Positions 18,364 through 27,616 of a stretch of 64,000 bases of DNA are shown piece by piece. Within the stretch, counting starts at the first letter, position 1. The number at the start of each line of letters is the position of its first letter. The stretch covers positions 170,008 to 234,007 of the forward strand of contig JBMOOG010000026.1 of the NCBI GenBank assembly GCA_049324535.1. Direction: 5' to 3'. The stretch comes from JBMOOG01 sp049324535 (GTDB lineage Bacteria; Pseudomonadota; Alphaproteobacteria; Rhodobacterales; Rhodobacteraceae). Position numbers and translations under genes: made by a program. The notes under the pieces were generated by a model, which saw only the letters and a list, made by a program, of their open reading frames with translations, searched no databases and was not told the DNA's origin.

Positions 18364-20459
18364 TCGAACTCTTCTCGGAAGAGATCCCCGCCCGGATGCA
18401 GGCGCGGGCGCGCGAGGACCTGACGAGGATGGTCACCGACGGCCTCGTCGAGGCCGGGCTCACCTATGCCCACGCCGCGGCCTTCTCGACACCGCGCCGG
18501 CTCACGCTGGCCGTCGAGGGGCTGAGCGGCGCAAGCCGCCCGGTGCGCGAGGAACGCAAGGGCCCCGCCGTCGGTGCCCCCGAGGCGGCGGTGCAGGGCT
18601 TCCTGCGCTCGACCGGCCTGTCGCTCGACCAGCTTCAGGTGCGCGCCGCGGGCAAGGGCGAGGCCTTCTTTGCCGTGGTCGAACGGCCGGGCCGTCCGGC
18701 GGCGGCGATCGTGGCCGAGGTGCTCGAGGCCACGATCCGCGCCTTCCCCTGGCCGAAGGCCATGCGCTGGGGCGCGGGCAGCCTGCGCTGGGTGCGGCCG
18801 CTCCATTCCATCCTGTGCCTGCTGACGACCGAGGCCGGGGCCGAGGTCGTGCCGGTCCGCATCGACGGGATCGAATCCGGGGCCGGCACCCGCGGCCACC
18901 GCTTCATGGCGCCGGGCGCGTTCACGGTCACCGGCTTTGACGACTACGCGGCGAAGCTCAAGCGGGCGAAGGTCATGCTCGACCCGGCCGAGCGCGCAGC
19001 CCATATCGAGGCCGACGCCCGCGCCCAGGCCTTCGCTCAGGGGCTGGACCTCGTGCCCGACGCGGGCCTTCTGGCCGAGGTCGCCGGGCTTGTCGAATGG
19101 CCGGTGGTGCTGACCGGCCGGATCGCGCCCGAATTCCTCGACCTTCCGCCCGAGGTGCTCCAGACCTCGATGCGCGAACACCAGAAGTTCTTTTCTCTGC
19201 GGAATCCGAAGACCGGGCGCATCGAGGGTTTCGCCACGGTGGCCAACATCGAGACCGCGGACCACGGCGCCACCATCCTGAAGGGCAACCAGAAGGTGCT
19301 GTCGGCGCGGCTATCGGACGCGCGGTTCTTCTGGGAAAACGACCTGCGCCGGGTGAAGGCCGAGGGGCTCGAGGGCATGGCCGCGGGCCTCGCCAACGTC
19401 ACCTTCCACAATCGGCTCGGGTCGCAGAAGGACCGCGTGGACCGGATCGAGGCGCTGGCGCGCGCGATCGCGCCGCTGGTCGGCGCCGCGCCCGACCTTG
19501 CCGCCGAGGCGGCGCGGGTGGTGAAGGCCGACCTGCAATCGGCCATGGTCGGCGAATTCCCCGAGCTTCAGGGCACGATGGGCGGCTATTACGCCCGCGC
19601 CGCCGGCCTGCCCGAGGCGGTCGCCAACGCCTGCCGCGCGCATTACCAGCCGCTCGGGCCGTCCGACGACGTGCCGGCCGAGCCGGTCTCGGTCGCGGTG
19701 GCGCTGGCCGACAAGATCGACACGCTCACCGGCTTCTGGGCCATCGGCGAGAAGCCCACGGGGTCGAAGGATCCCTTCGCGCTGCGCCGAGCGGCGCTCG
19801 GGGTGATCCGGCTGGTTGTGGGGAACAACCATCGGATCCGATTGCTGGACCAATTCTCCGACCACGCCCAAAGGCTGCCGCGCAACGCGATCGCCATGGC
19901 AGGCCACGAAGGCCGGACCGTTGCGGCCGAGTCGCTCGACCTCCTCGCCTTCCTCCACGACCGGCTCAAGGTCCACCTGCGGGACCGGGGCATCCGTCAC
20001 GACGTGATCGACGCCGTGCTCGCCATGCCCGGCAACGACGACCTCACCCTTGTCGTCCGGCGCGCCGAGGCGCTCTCGGCCTTCCTCGCCACCGAGGACG
20101 GCGCGAACCTCATCCAGGGCTTCCGGCGCGCCAACAACATCCTGACCCAGGCCGAGGCGAAGGACGGGGTCGAGTACAGCTTCGGGGCGGACGCGAAATT
20201 CGCCGAAGTCCCCGCGGAAACCGCGCTTTTCGCCGCGCTCGACGCGGCCGAGGCGAGGATCGCGCCGGCGATGGCCGCCGAGGATTTCGCGACCGCCATG
20301 GCGGCGCTCGCCTCGCTGCGCGCCCCCATCGACGCCTTCTTCGAGGCGGTGCAGGTCAACAGCGACAACCCGGTCGTCCGCCGCAACCGTCTGAACCTCC
20401 TGTCGCGGATCCGCACGCTCTGCCTCGGCGCGGCCGACCTCACCCGGCTCGAGGGCTGA
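18348..20459 (+). CDS. glyS: Glycyl-tRNA synthetase beta subunit
   Basis: GlyS provides tRNA recognition for the tetrameric glycyl-tRNA synthetase. The 703-residue product starts MPDLLIELFSEEIPARMQARA, the family signature, and contains LVEWPVVLTGRI, MREHQKFFSL, KVLSARLSDARFFWENDL and the C-terminal anticodon-binding-like helices with NPVVRRNRLNLLSRIRTL. The ATG at 18348 lies inside the end of the FkbM gene, in another frame. A GC-rich palindrome follows before the PPDK-like gene. Confidence 0.97.
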   Translation: MPDLLIELFSEEIPARMQARAREDLTRMVTDGLVEAGLTYAHAAAFSTPRRLTLAVEGLSGASRPVREERKGPAVGAPEAAVQGFLRSTGLSLDQLQVRAAGKGEAFFAVVERPGRPAAAIVAEVLEATIRAFPWPKAMRWGAGSLRWVRPLHSILCLLTTEAGAEVVPVRIDGIESGAGTRGHRFMAPGAFTVTGFDDYAAKLKRAKVMLDPAERAAHIEADARAQAFAQGLDLVPDAGLLAEVAGLVEWPVVLTGRIAPEFLDLPPEVLQTSMREHQKFFSLRNPKTGRIEGFATVANIETADHGATILKGNQKVLSARLSDARFFWENDLRRVKAEGLEGMAAGLANVTFHNRLGSQKDRVDRIEALARAIAPLVGAAPDLAAEAARVVKADLQSAMVGEFPELQGTMGGYYARAAGLPEAVANACRAHYQPLGPSDDVPAEPVSVAVALADKIDTLTGFWAIGEKPTGSKDPFALRRAALGVIRLVVGNNHRIRLLDQFSDHAQRLPRNAIAMAGHEGRTVAAESLDLLAFLHDRLKVHLRDRGIRHDVIDAVLAMPGNDDLTLVVRRAEALSAFLATEDGANLIQGFRRANNILTQAEAKDGVEYSFGADAKFAEVPAETALFAALDAAEARIAPAMAAEDFATAMAALASLRAPIDAFFEAVQVNSDNPVVRRNRLNLLSRIRTLCLGAADLTRLEG

Positions 20460-20484
20460 CTCTCCGGCGTCTCTCTCGCTGGTG

Positions 20485-20520
20485 CAAATATCCCGGGGGT
20501 CCGGGGGCGGCGCCCCCGGC
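20485..20520. repeat. GC-rich intergenic palindrome, copy 2
   Basis: CAAATATCCCGGGGGTCC followed by GGGGGCGGCGCCCCC, matching copy 1 at 6104-6137 almost base for base. It lies in the 123-base gap between glyS and the PPDK-like gene and could form a strong hairpin in the transcript. Confidence 0.7.
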
Positions 20521-20582
20521 CACGCGCGAAGCCCTTGCCAGACGCGGGCGGTGGCGTATGCTGCCCGCGAAAGGATGCCGCA

Positions 20583-23111
20583 GTGCAGAAACTCACGGAT
20601 TTCAGCGCCTTCACCGCGATCACCCCCGAGGCACCGGTCGAGACAGCGCGCCACGGCTGGCGCGCGAAATGCCTGCAGCGGCTGATCCGGCTTGACCTGC
20701 CGGTCCCGCGCTCGCTGGCGCTGCCCGCCGACACCGTGCGCGCCATCGCGGCCGGGCAGGTGCCCGACACCGCGCGGATGATGGCGGCCTTCGGCGACGG
20801 CGCGCTTGTGTCGCTGCGCCCCAGCCCCGAGAATCCGGACTGGGGCGGGCCGGGCACGATCCTGAACCTCGGCATGAACGACGCCCGCCACGCGCGGCTC
20901 GTCGAGACCCACGGGCCCGAGGCCGCCGACGCGCTCTACCTGCGCTTCATCCAGTCCTACGCGATCCACGTCGCCCGGCTCGACCCCGACCGGTTTGCGG
21001 CCTCGCCCTCGCCGGGCGCGCTGGCCGCGGCGCTGGGCGCCTTCGAGGCCGAGACCGACGAGCCCTTCCCGCAGGATCCCGCCCGCCAGCTGGCCGAGGC
21101 GCTGCGGTCGATGGCGCGTGCCTGGGAAGGCACGACTGCGCGGCTTCTGCGGCAGGCCAAGGGCGCGCCGGCCGAGGCGCCGCTTGGCCTCATCGTCCAG
21201 GAGATGGCGCTGGCCGTCGGGCCGGGCCTCTGCGGATCGGGCACCATCCAGTTCGTCGAACCCGTGACCGGCGCGCCGCAGGTGACCGGGCGCTTCCGGG
21301 GCCAGACGCTCGGGCGCGGGCCGGCGTCCGAGACGCTCTATCTGACGCGGGACGCCCGCGGGCCCTCTCTCGAGGAGGCGGCGCCCGAGGTCTTTGCGGA
21401 TCTCCTGCGCCACGGCGCGGCCTGCCGCGCGCGCCTGCGCGAGGAGATGCAGATCGAATTCGTGCTCGAATCCGGCGCGCTCAAAGTCATCGACGCGGTG
21501 CGGGTGGCGCGGTCGTCGCGCGCGGCGGTCCGCATTGCGGTCACTCTGGCGCAGGACGGCGTCATCGGGCGCGACGAGGCGCTGTTGCGGATCGAGCCAC
21601 GGGCGCTGTCGGAACTTCTGCATCACCAGGTCGACCCGCGGGTGCCGCGCGACCGGCTCGCAACCGGCATTGCCGCCAGCCCCGGCGCCGCCACCGGGCG
21701 CATCGTCTTCACCGCCGCCGCGGCGCAGGCCGGTGCGGCGCGTGGCGACGCCTGCATCCTGGTGCGGCGCGAGACCGCGCCCGAGGACATCCGCGGCATG
21801 CACGCCTCGGTGGGCGTGATCACCGAGCGTGGCGGCATGACCAGCCATGCCGCCGTGATCGCGCGCGGGCTCGGCCTGCCCTGCATCGTCGGCGCCTCGG
21901 ACATCCGCATCAACCCGCGCGACCGCACGCTGACCGCGCCGGACGGCCGGGTGCTGGTCGAGGGCGACCTGGTGACCGTGGACGGCACCTCGGGCGAGGT
22001 GCTGGCCGGGGCGCCCGCGATGCTGGAGCCGGCGCTGGACGAATGGTTCACCACGCTCCTGCACTGGGCGGACAATGTGCGCGACATCGGTGTGCGCGCG
22101 AACGCCGACACGCCCGACGACGCGCGCACCGCGCGCATGTTCGAGGCCGAGGGCATCGGCCTGTGCCGTACCGAGCACATGTTCTTCGACGAGGACCGGC
22201 TCACGGTCATGCGCGAGATGATCTTCGCCGACACCGCCAAGGACCGCCGCATCGCGCTCGACCGGCTTCTGCCGATGCAGCGGGCGGACTTCATCGCGCT
22301 TTTCGAGATCATGGCGGGCCTGCCGGTCTGCATCCGTCTCTTCGACCCGCCGCTGCACGAGTTCCTGCCGCACGACCGCGAGGGCATGCGCGAGTTGGCC
22401 GAGGCGCTCGACCGGCCGCTGTCGGACGTGACCCGCCGGGTCGAGGCCCTGTCCGAATTCAACCCGATGCTGGGTATGCGCGGGGTGCGGCTCGGCATCA
22501 CGGTTCCCGAGATCTACGACATGCAGGCGCGCGCGATCTTCGAGGCGACGATCGAGGCCGGCCGGCGCGGCGCGCCGGTGGTGCCCGAGGTGATGATCCC
22601 GCTTGTCTCGGCCAAGCGCGAGGTCGAGATCGTCAAGACCCGGATCGACGCGGTGGCGGCGGCGGTGCGCATCGAGCAGGGGGCGGACTTCGATTTCCGG
22701 CTGGGCGTGATGGTCGAGACGCCGCGGGCGGCACTGCGGGCCGGCGAGATTGCCCAGCACGCGGCCTTCCTGTCCTACGGGACCAACGATCTCACCCAGA
22801 TGACCTATGGGTTGAGTCGTGATGATGCCGGTCGCTTCATGGGTGTCTACGTGTCGCAGGGTGTCTTCCGGGAAGACCCGTTTCACGCCCTGGATCAGGA
22901 CGGCGTCGGCGAACTCCTGCTGATCGGCAGCACGCGCGGACGTCAAACGCGACAGAATTTGACGCTTTCGATCTGTGGCGAGCATGGCGGCGACCCGGAA
23001 TCCATCGCCTTTTGCCGCGGCGCGGGCTTCGACTACGTGTCCTGCTCGCCGTTCCGGGTGCCGGTCGCGCGGCTGGCGGCGGCCCAGTTCGCACTGAAAC
23101 TGCCGCGCTAG
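20583..23111 (+). CDS. Pyruvate phosphate dikinase-like PEP-utilising protein
   Basis: An 842-residue PPDK homologue. PPDK interconverts pyruvate and PEP through an ATP-grasp domain, a swivelling phosphohistidine domain and a PEP/pyruvate TIM barrel. The last two are intact: GGMTSHAAVIARGLGLPC with the phosphohistidine His422, and the barrel with LSYGTNDLTQMTYGLSRDD and catalytic Cys798 in CGEHGGDP (the 376-residue spacing equals that of the Clostridium enzyme). The N-terminal third is shorter and diverged: VSLRPSPENPDWGGPGTI replaces the usual VRSGA-SMPGMMDTI, and VIDAVRVARS replaces the LQTRNGKR loop. GTG 20583 after AAAGGA is the likely start. It may have altered nucleotide or substrate use. 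Its place after glyQ-glyS is typical for Rhodobacterales. Confidence 0.85.
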   Translation: MQKLTDFSAFTAITPEAPVETARHGWRAKCLQRLIRLDLPVPRSLALPADTVRAIAAGQVPDTARMMAAFGDGALVSLRPSPENPDWGGPGTILNLGMNDARHARLVETHGPEAADALYLRFIQSYAIHVARLDPDRFAASPSPGALAAALGAFEAETDEPFPQDPARQLAEALRSMARAWEGTTARLLRQAKGAPAEAPLGLIVQEMALAVGPGLCGSGTIQFVEPVTGAPQVTGRFRGQTLGRGPASETLYLTRDARGPSLEEAAPEVFADLLRHGAACRARLREEMQIEFVLESGALKVIDAVRVARSSRAAVRIAVTLAQDGVIGRDEALLRIEPRALSELLHHQVDPRVPRDRLATGIAASPGAATGRIVFTAAAAQAGAARGDACILVRRETAPEDIRGMHASVGVITERGGMTSHAAVIARGLGLPCIVGASDIRINPRDRTLTAPDGRVLVEGDLVTVDGTSGEVLAGAPAMLEPALDEWFTTLLHWADNVRDIGVRANADTPDDARTARMFEAEGIGLCRTEHMFFDEDRLTVMREMIFADTAKDRRIALDRLLPMQRADFIALFEIMAGLPVCIRLFDPPLHEFLPHDREGMRELAEALDRPLSDVTRRVEALSEFNPMLGMRGVRLGITVPEIYDMQARAIFEATIEAGRRGAPVVPEVMIPLVSAKREVEIVKTRIDAVAAAVRIEQGADFDFRLGVMVETPRAALRAGEIAQHAAFLSYGTNDLTQMTYGLSRDDAGRFMGVYVSQGVFREDPFHALDQDGVGELLLIGSTRGRQTRQNLTLSICGEHGGDPESIAFCRGAGFDYVSCSPFRVPVARLAAAQFALKLPR

Positions 23112-23328
23112 GCCCAGAAAAACCTTTCCGCTTCGGCAGGTTGCGGGTATCGTGAAGGCTCGGAGCCTCGAGCGGTCTCGATACATCGATTCGTCCACAG
23201 GGTCCCTGCGTGGCGGGGTCGTTCGGCTTTTTCGTCGCTGGGTGGACCTCCGCGCATTTTTCGGCTATCCCGTCCGGGTCGCTGCCTTTGGGGGGCTGTG
23301 GCTCGTCGTAGCAGAACGGATTTTGTGA

Positions 23329-24210
23329 ATGTCAGCACTGAAGTGCTGGGCCGGGGGCGCGCTGATGCTCCTTGCCCTCGCCCAAGGCTCGCATGCCGAA
23401 ATGACGGTAAGCCAGTCGAACGCGCCGACCATCCGGCTTGACGAACAGCTCGATGCCCTCTTCGGGCAGGAGCGCATCGCTCTGGGCTCGCTCGACTCGG
23501 ATCATTTCCAGCGCCTGGCCCGGCCGACGCCGCCGGCTGCGGGTCCGCGAGTGGCGACCGATGCCGAGACCCTGACCGGCGCCCCGGCCGCGCCGGTGCC
23601 CGCGACAGGTCCGGCCGCAGAGCTTGCCGCGCCCGAGGCGGCGGACGCCGCGCCGAAGGTTTCACCGCCGGCCAAGGCGCCGGCCGGCGGCTTTGCCGGC
23701 TTCTTCGCCGCCTTGGCCGGGGCGGGTGGCGGCGCCGATGCGTCGCCCGTGCCCGACGACGCCTTCACCGAGTCCTGGCTTGCCCGGCAACCAGTCCCCG
23801 ACACCTTGGCACCCGATCTTCAGTGCCTGACCAAGGCGATCTACTTCGAGGCCCGGGGCGAAAGCCCGGAGGGACAGGCGGCCGTGGCCGAGGTCATCCT
23901 CAATCGCGTCGAAAGCCCGACCTTCCCGCGCACGATCTGCGGGGTGGTCAACCAGGGTGGCAACGGCGGCTGCCAGTTCTCGTACACCTGCGACGGGCGC
24001 TCGGACATCGTGCGCGAACGGGCGGCCTGGCAGCGGGCCTCCAAGATCGCTGCGGCGATGCTTGCCGGTGCGCCGCGCGATCTGACCGACGGGGCCACGC
24101 ATTTCCATACGCCGAAGGTGCGGCCCGACTGGGCGCGCCGGTTCACCCGGACTGCGGTGATCGGCCGCCATATCTTCTACCGCCAGCCGATGCGTACCGC
24201 GTCGAACTGA
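23329..24210 (+). CDS. SleB/CwlJ-type cell wall hydrolase
   Basis: A 293-residue exported protein: signal peptide (ALMLLALAQGSHA), an Ala/Pro-rich linker (about residues 60-140), then a hydrolase-2 domain with the catalytic glutamate motif LTKAIYFEARGESPEGQAAVAEV, a disulfide-prone CGVVNQGGNGGCQFSYTC segment and THFHTPKVRPDWA near the end. Members cleave peptidoglycan (lytic transglycosylase/amidase type) in spore cortex or vegetative wall remodelling. It is preceded by a 217-base gap in which I see no other gene. Confidence 0.88.
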   Translation: MSALKCWAGGALMLLALAQGSHAEMTVSQSNAPTIRLDEQLDALFGQERIALGSLDSDHFQRLARPTPPAAGPRVATDAETLTGAPAAPVPATGPAAELAAPEAADAAPKVSPPAKAPAGGFAGFFAALAGAGGGADASPVPDDAFTESWLARQPVPDTLAPDLQCLTKAIYFEARGESPEGQAAVAEVILNRVESPTFPRTICGVVNQGGNGGCQFSYTCDGRSDIVRERAAWQRASKIAAAMLAGAPRDLTDGATHFHTPKVRPDWARRFTRTAVIGRHIFYRQPMRTASN

Positions 24211-24307
24211 CACCCGCCGCCGGACACGCGCGGCCACGGGTCGGGTTTCGGCTTGCGGTCGCGGCCGGGGCGGCTATTGCGGGGCGACCCCCCGCCGGAG
24301 ATGCGCC

Positions 24308-25186
24308 TTGGCTGACACGATCGAATCCGCTTTCGCCCACCCCGAGGCCCGCATCGGCACGGCGCCCGGCGCGCCCGACCGCATCAGCCTGCGCGACCAT
24401 GTGGTCGAGGCCGACATCGGCGCCTTCCAGCAGGAGCGCGGACACCGCCAGCGGTTGCGGTTCAACATCGCGGTCGAGCTGCGGGCACGGCCCGAGGCCG
24501 GCGACGACGTGGACCGCATCCTGTCCTACGACCGGCTGACCGAGGCGATCGCCTCCGCGCTGTCGGGCGAGCGGCGGAACCTTCTGGAAACGCTGGCCGA
24601 GGATGTGGCGGCGCGCATCCTGGCCGAGCCGCTTGCGGCCCGGGTGTTCCTGCGCATCGAGAAGCTGGACCGGGGTCCGGGGGCGCTGGGGGTCGAGATC
24701 GTGCGCGACCGGCCGCCGCCCGACGCGCCCCGCGGGCCGGCCCCCGGCGCCACCGCCCGTCTCCTGTTCCTCGACAACGCGGTTCTCGGCGGGCCGGGCC
24801 TCGGCGCGATCCTCGATGGTCTCGACGGCGGTGCGGTTCTTGCCGTCGGGTTTCCCGACCAGCCGCGGCCGCGGACCGGCCATGCCCCCACGCAGCGGCG
24901 CATCGACCTTCTGGCGATCGAGCAGAACGCCTGGACCCTGGCGTCGCGCGATCCGCGCTGCTTGGTCGTGTCGAGCCGCACCGAGATCGACTGGGCGCTC
25001 GGCCGCGGCGGGCTTGTGGTCTGGGCGCCCTCGAAGCTGGTGCTGGACAGTCCCGACGCGCCGAAGACCACCGATCCGGTCGCGCTTGCGCTCTGGCTGG
25101 CCGGGCAGATCGGCGCCAGTGAGGTCGTCCTTCACGGCGATGTTGCGATTCCGGCGACAAGCCGCGTGCCGCTGCGACGCGCCTGA
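24308..25186 (+). CDS. folB: Dihydroneopterin aldolase fused to an unassigned C-terminal domain
   Basis: The first ~130 residues are a FolB domain (DRISLRDHVVEADIGAFQQERG, LSYDRLTEAIASALSGER, NLLETLAEDVAARIL, VFLRIEKLDRGPGALGVEI), which cleaves 7,8-dihydroneopterin to 6-hydroxymethyl-dihydropterin in folate synthesis. Residues ~145-292 form a second domain absent from normal 120-residue FolB; it has Rossmann-like hydrophobic strands (ARLLFLDNAVLG, RCLVVSSRTEI, GLVVWAPSKLVLD) and no motif I can name. The start is TTG 24308. It is followed by folP after 44 bases and then glmM, the standard folate/glucosamine cluster. Confidence 0.85.
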   Translation: MADTIESAFAHPEARIGTAPGAPDRISLRDHVVEADIGAFQQERGHRQRLRFNIAVELRARPEAGDDVDRILSYDRLTEAIASALSGERRNLLETLAEDVAARILAEPLAARVFLRIEKLDRGPGALGVEIVRDRPPPDAPRGPAPGATARLLFLDNAVLGGPGLGAILDGLDGGAVLAVGFPDQPRPRTGHAPTQRRIDLLAIEQNAWTLASRDPRCLVVSSRTEIDWALGRGGLVVWAPSKLVLDSPDAPKTTDPVALALWLAGQIGASEVVLHGDVAIPATSRVPLRRA

Positions 25187-25230
25187 GCGAGCGCCTTGCA
25201 AAACCCGCCTCTCCTGACCAGAAGAATGCC

Positions 25231-26241
25231 ATGACCGACCTCTACTACCGTCCGATCCCGATGACCGACGCTGCCGTTCCGGACGGGGCCTTCACCCTTG
25301 CCGGGGGCTGGTGCTGGTTCGACCGGGCCGAGGTTCTGGACCGTCGCGGCCACCGCGGGATCATCGCGGCGCGCGACATTCCGGCCGACTGGCTCGATCG
25401 TCTGGTCGCCCCGCGCGCCGATTTCGCCGGGGTGGTGCTGGATCGGCCGCGGATGATGGGCATCGTCAACATCACCCCCGACAGCTTCTCGGACGGCGGC
25501 CACTTCCTCGAGCCCGCCGCGGCGCTCACGCGCGGGGCCTGCATGGCCGAACAGGGCGCCTCGATCCTCGATCTGGGGGGCGAGAGCACGCGGCCGGGCG
25601 CACCCGAGGTGCCCGAGGCCGAGGAACTCCGCCGTGTGCTGCCGGTGATCGCGGCCCTCGCCGCGGCCGGCGTTCCCCTGTCCATCGACACCCGCAAGGC
25701 CGCCGTCGCCCGCGCGGCCCTCGCCGAGGGCGTGCGGATCGTGAACGATGTCTCGGGGCTGGACCACGATCCCGGCATGGCCGCGGTCGTCGCCGGGTCC
25801 AGCGCCTTCCTGTGTCTCATGCACATGCGGGGAACGCCGCAGACCATGCAGGACGAGGCGCGCTATGACGATGTGCTGCTCGACGTCTATGACGCGCTCG
25901 AGGCGAAGGTGGCGCGGGCCGAGGCGGCGGGCATCCCGCGCGCGCGCATCGCCATCGACCCCGGCATCGGCTTTGCCAAGACCGAAGAGCACAACCTTGC
26001 CATCCTGCGCCGGCTGTCGCTCTTTCACGGCATCGGCTGCGCGATCCTTCTGGGGGTGTCGCGCAAGCGGTTCATCGGCCGGATCGGCGGCACGCTTCAC
26101 CCCGAGGAGCGGGGCCCTGGCACGACCGCGCTGACCCTGGCCGCGGCCACACAGGGTGTGCAGATCCACCGGCTGCACGTGATGTCCGAGAACCGCCAGG
26201 CGCTGGCGCTCTGGCAGGCGGTGCAGGGGGCACGAGGGTAG
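25231..26241 (+). CDS. folP: Dihydropteroate synthase
   Basis: FolP condenses 6-hydroxymethyl-dihydropterin diphosphate with p-aminobenzoate; it is the sulfonamide target. The 336-residue protein has an N-terminal extension of ~70 residues before the TIM barrel, which carries both signatures: MGIVNITPDSFSDGGHF and LDLGGESTRPGA, then SIDTRKAAVARAAL, NDVSGLDHDPGMA, IDPGIGFAKTEEHN and GVSRKRFIG. It lies between folB and glmM and its stop is only four bases before the glmM start, so the three are co-transcribed. Confidence 0.96.
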   Translation: MTDLYYRPIPMTDAAVPDGAFTLAGGWCWFDRAEVLDRRGHRGIIAARDIPADWLDRLVAPRADFAGVVLDRPRMMGIVNITPDSFSDGGHFLEPAAALTRGACMAEQGASILDLGGESTRPGAPEVPEAEELRRVLPVIAALAAAGVPLSIDTRKAAVARAALAEGVRIVNDVSGLDHDPGMAAVVAGSSAFLCLMHMRGTPQTMQDEARYDDVLLDVYDALEAKVARAEAAGIPRARIAIDPGIGFAKTEEHNLAILRRLSLFHGIGCAILLGVSRKRFIGRIGGTLHPEERGPGTTALTLAAATQGVQIHRLHVMSENRQALALWQAVQGARG

Positions 26242-26245
26242 GCGC

Positions 26246-27589
26246 ATGACACGAAGGCTTTTCGGAACCGACGGCGTCCGTGGCACATCGAACAGCCACC
26301 CGATGACCGCCGAGATGGCGCTGCGCCTCGGCGCCGCCGCCGGCCGCTATTTCCGCACCGACGGGCGCAACGGCCACCGGGTGGTGATCGGCAAGGACAC
26401 GCGCCTGTCGGGCTACATGCTCGAAAACGCCCTGACGGCGGGCCTGACCTCGACGGGGATGAACGTGCTCCTGCTCGGGCCGGTGCCGACGCCCGCGGTG
26501 GGCTATCTGACCCGCTCGATGCGCGCCGACATCGGGATCATGATCTCGGCCAGCCACAACCCCTGGGCCGACAACGGCATCAAGTTCTTCGGCCCCGACG
26601 GGTTCAAGCTGTCGGACGAGGCGGAGGCCGAGATCGAGGCGCTGGTGGCGGGCGAGATCGCCGTCGTCGCCCCCGACCGCATCGGCCGCGCCAAGCGGAT
26701 CGACGATGGCATCGGCCGCTACGTCGAATACGTCAAGACCACCTTCCCGGCGCGCGGCCAGCTCTCCGGTCTCAAGGTGGTGATCGACTGCGCCAACGGG
26801 GCTGCCTACAAGGCCGCGCCCGAGGTTCTGTGGGAGCTTGGCGCCGATGTGATCCCGGTGGGCGTCGCGCCGAACGGCTTCAACATCAACGACCGCTGCG
26901 GCTCCACGCATGTCCAGACCTGCGCCGAGGCCGTGGTCGCGCACGGGGCCGATCTCGGAATCGCGCTCGACGGGGATGCCGACCGGGTGATGATCCTCGA
27001 CGAGACGGGCCATGTCGCGGATGGCGACCAGATCATGGCGCTCTTTGCGTCGCGCTGGGCCGAGGAGGGCCGGCTGCGCGGGGGCGCCCTGGTGGCCACC
27101 GTGATGTCGAACCTCGGGCTCGAGCGGTTCCTCGCCGAGAGGGGGCTCCGGCTCGAACGGACGGCGGTGGGCGACCGCTACGTGGTCGAGCGGATGCGCG
27201 AGGGCGGCTTCAACCTCGGCGGCGAGCAGTCGGGCCACATCGTGATGACCGACTTCGCCACCACCGGCGACGGGCTGATGGCCGGCCTGCAGTTCCTGGC
27301 CGCGATGGCGGCGACCGGCCAGAAGGCCAGCGCCCTGGTCCGCCAGTTCGACACCGTGCCGCAGATGTTGAAGAATGTGCGTTATCAGGCGGGGCAGGAG
27401 CCGCTGAAGGTCGACTCCGTTCGAAAAGTGATCGCCGAGTCCGAAACCCGCCTGTCCGGCCGTGGCCGTCTCCTGATCCGCAAGTCGGGGACCGAGCCCC
27501 TGATCCGGGTCATGGCGGAATGCGAGGACGAGGCCATGCTGGCGGAGGTGGTCGGTGGCATCGTGGCGGCGGTCGAGGCGGCGGTCTGA
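26246..27589 (+). CDS. glmM: Phosphoglucosamine mutase
   Basis: GlmM converts glucosamine-6-phosphate to glucosamine-1-phosphate for UDP-GlcNAc and so feeds peptidoglycan and LPS synthesis. The 447-residue protein begins RRLFGTDGVRGTSN, has the phosphoserine loop ISASHNPWADNGIKFFG (Ser103), the metal loop ALDGDADRVMILDE, the sugar loop GGEQSGHIV and the phosphate-binding loop RKSGTEPLIRVMAE. It closes the folB-folP-glmM run and is convergent with mcl1, 27 bases away. Confidence 0.97.
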   Translation: MTRRLFGTDGVRGTSNSHPMTAEMALRLGAAAGRYFRTDGRNGHRVVIGKDTRLSGYMLENALTAGLTSTGMNVLLLGPVPTPAVGYLTRSMRADIGIMISASHNPWADNGIKFFGPDGFKLSDEAEAEIEALVAGEIAVVAPDRIGRAKRIDDGIGRYVEYVKTTFPARGQLSGLKVVIDCANGAAYKAAPEVLWELGADVIPVGVAPNGFNINDRCGSTHVQTCAEAVVAHGADLGIALDGDADRVMILDETGHVADGDQIMALFASRWAEEGRLRGGALVATVMSNLGLERFLAERGLRLERTAVGDRYVVERMREGGFNLGGEQSGHIVMTDFATTGDGLMAGLQFLAAMAATGQKASALVRQFDTVPQMLKNVRYQAGQEPLKVDSVRKVIAESETRLSGRGRLLIRKSGTEPLIRVMAECEDEAMLAEVVGGIVAAVEAAV

Positions 27590-27616
27590 CCGCCCCGACC
27601 GATGCCGGCCGGCGCG

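Noticed and set aside
19311..23198. Open frame of 1295 codons on the minus strand opposite glyS and the PPDK-like gene
   Set aside because: It is an antisense shadow caused by high GC at third positions of real genes; its translation is Arg/His/Asp/Gly-rich without any family motif.
23112..23328. Hidden small gene or RNA in the gap before the SleB-type gene
   Set aside because: GC content is only slightly lower than the surroundings (about 62-67 % by hand count of two lines), with no good frame and no hairpin of note; I see nothing there.
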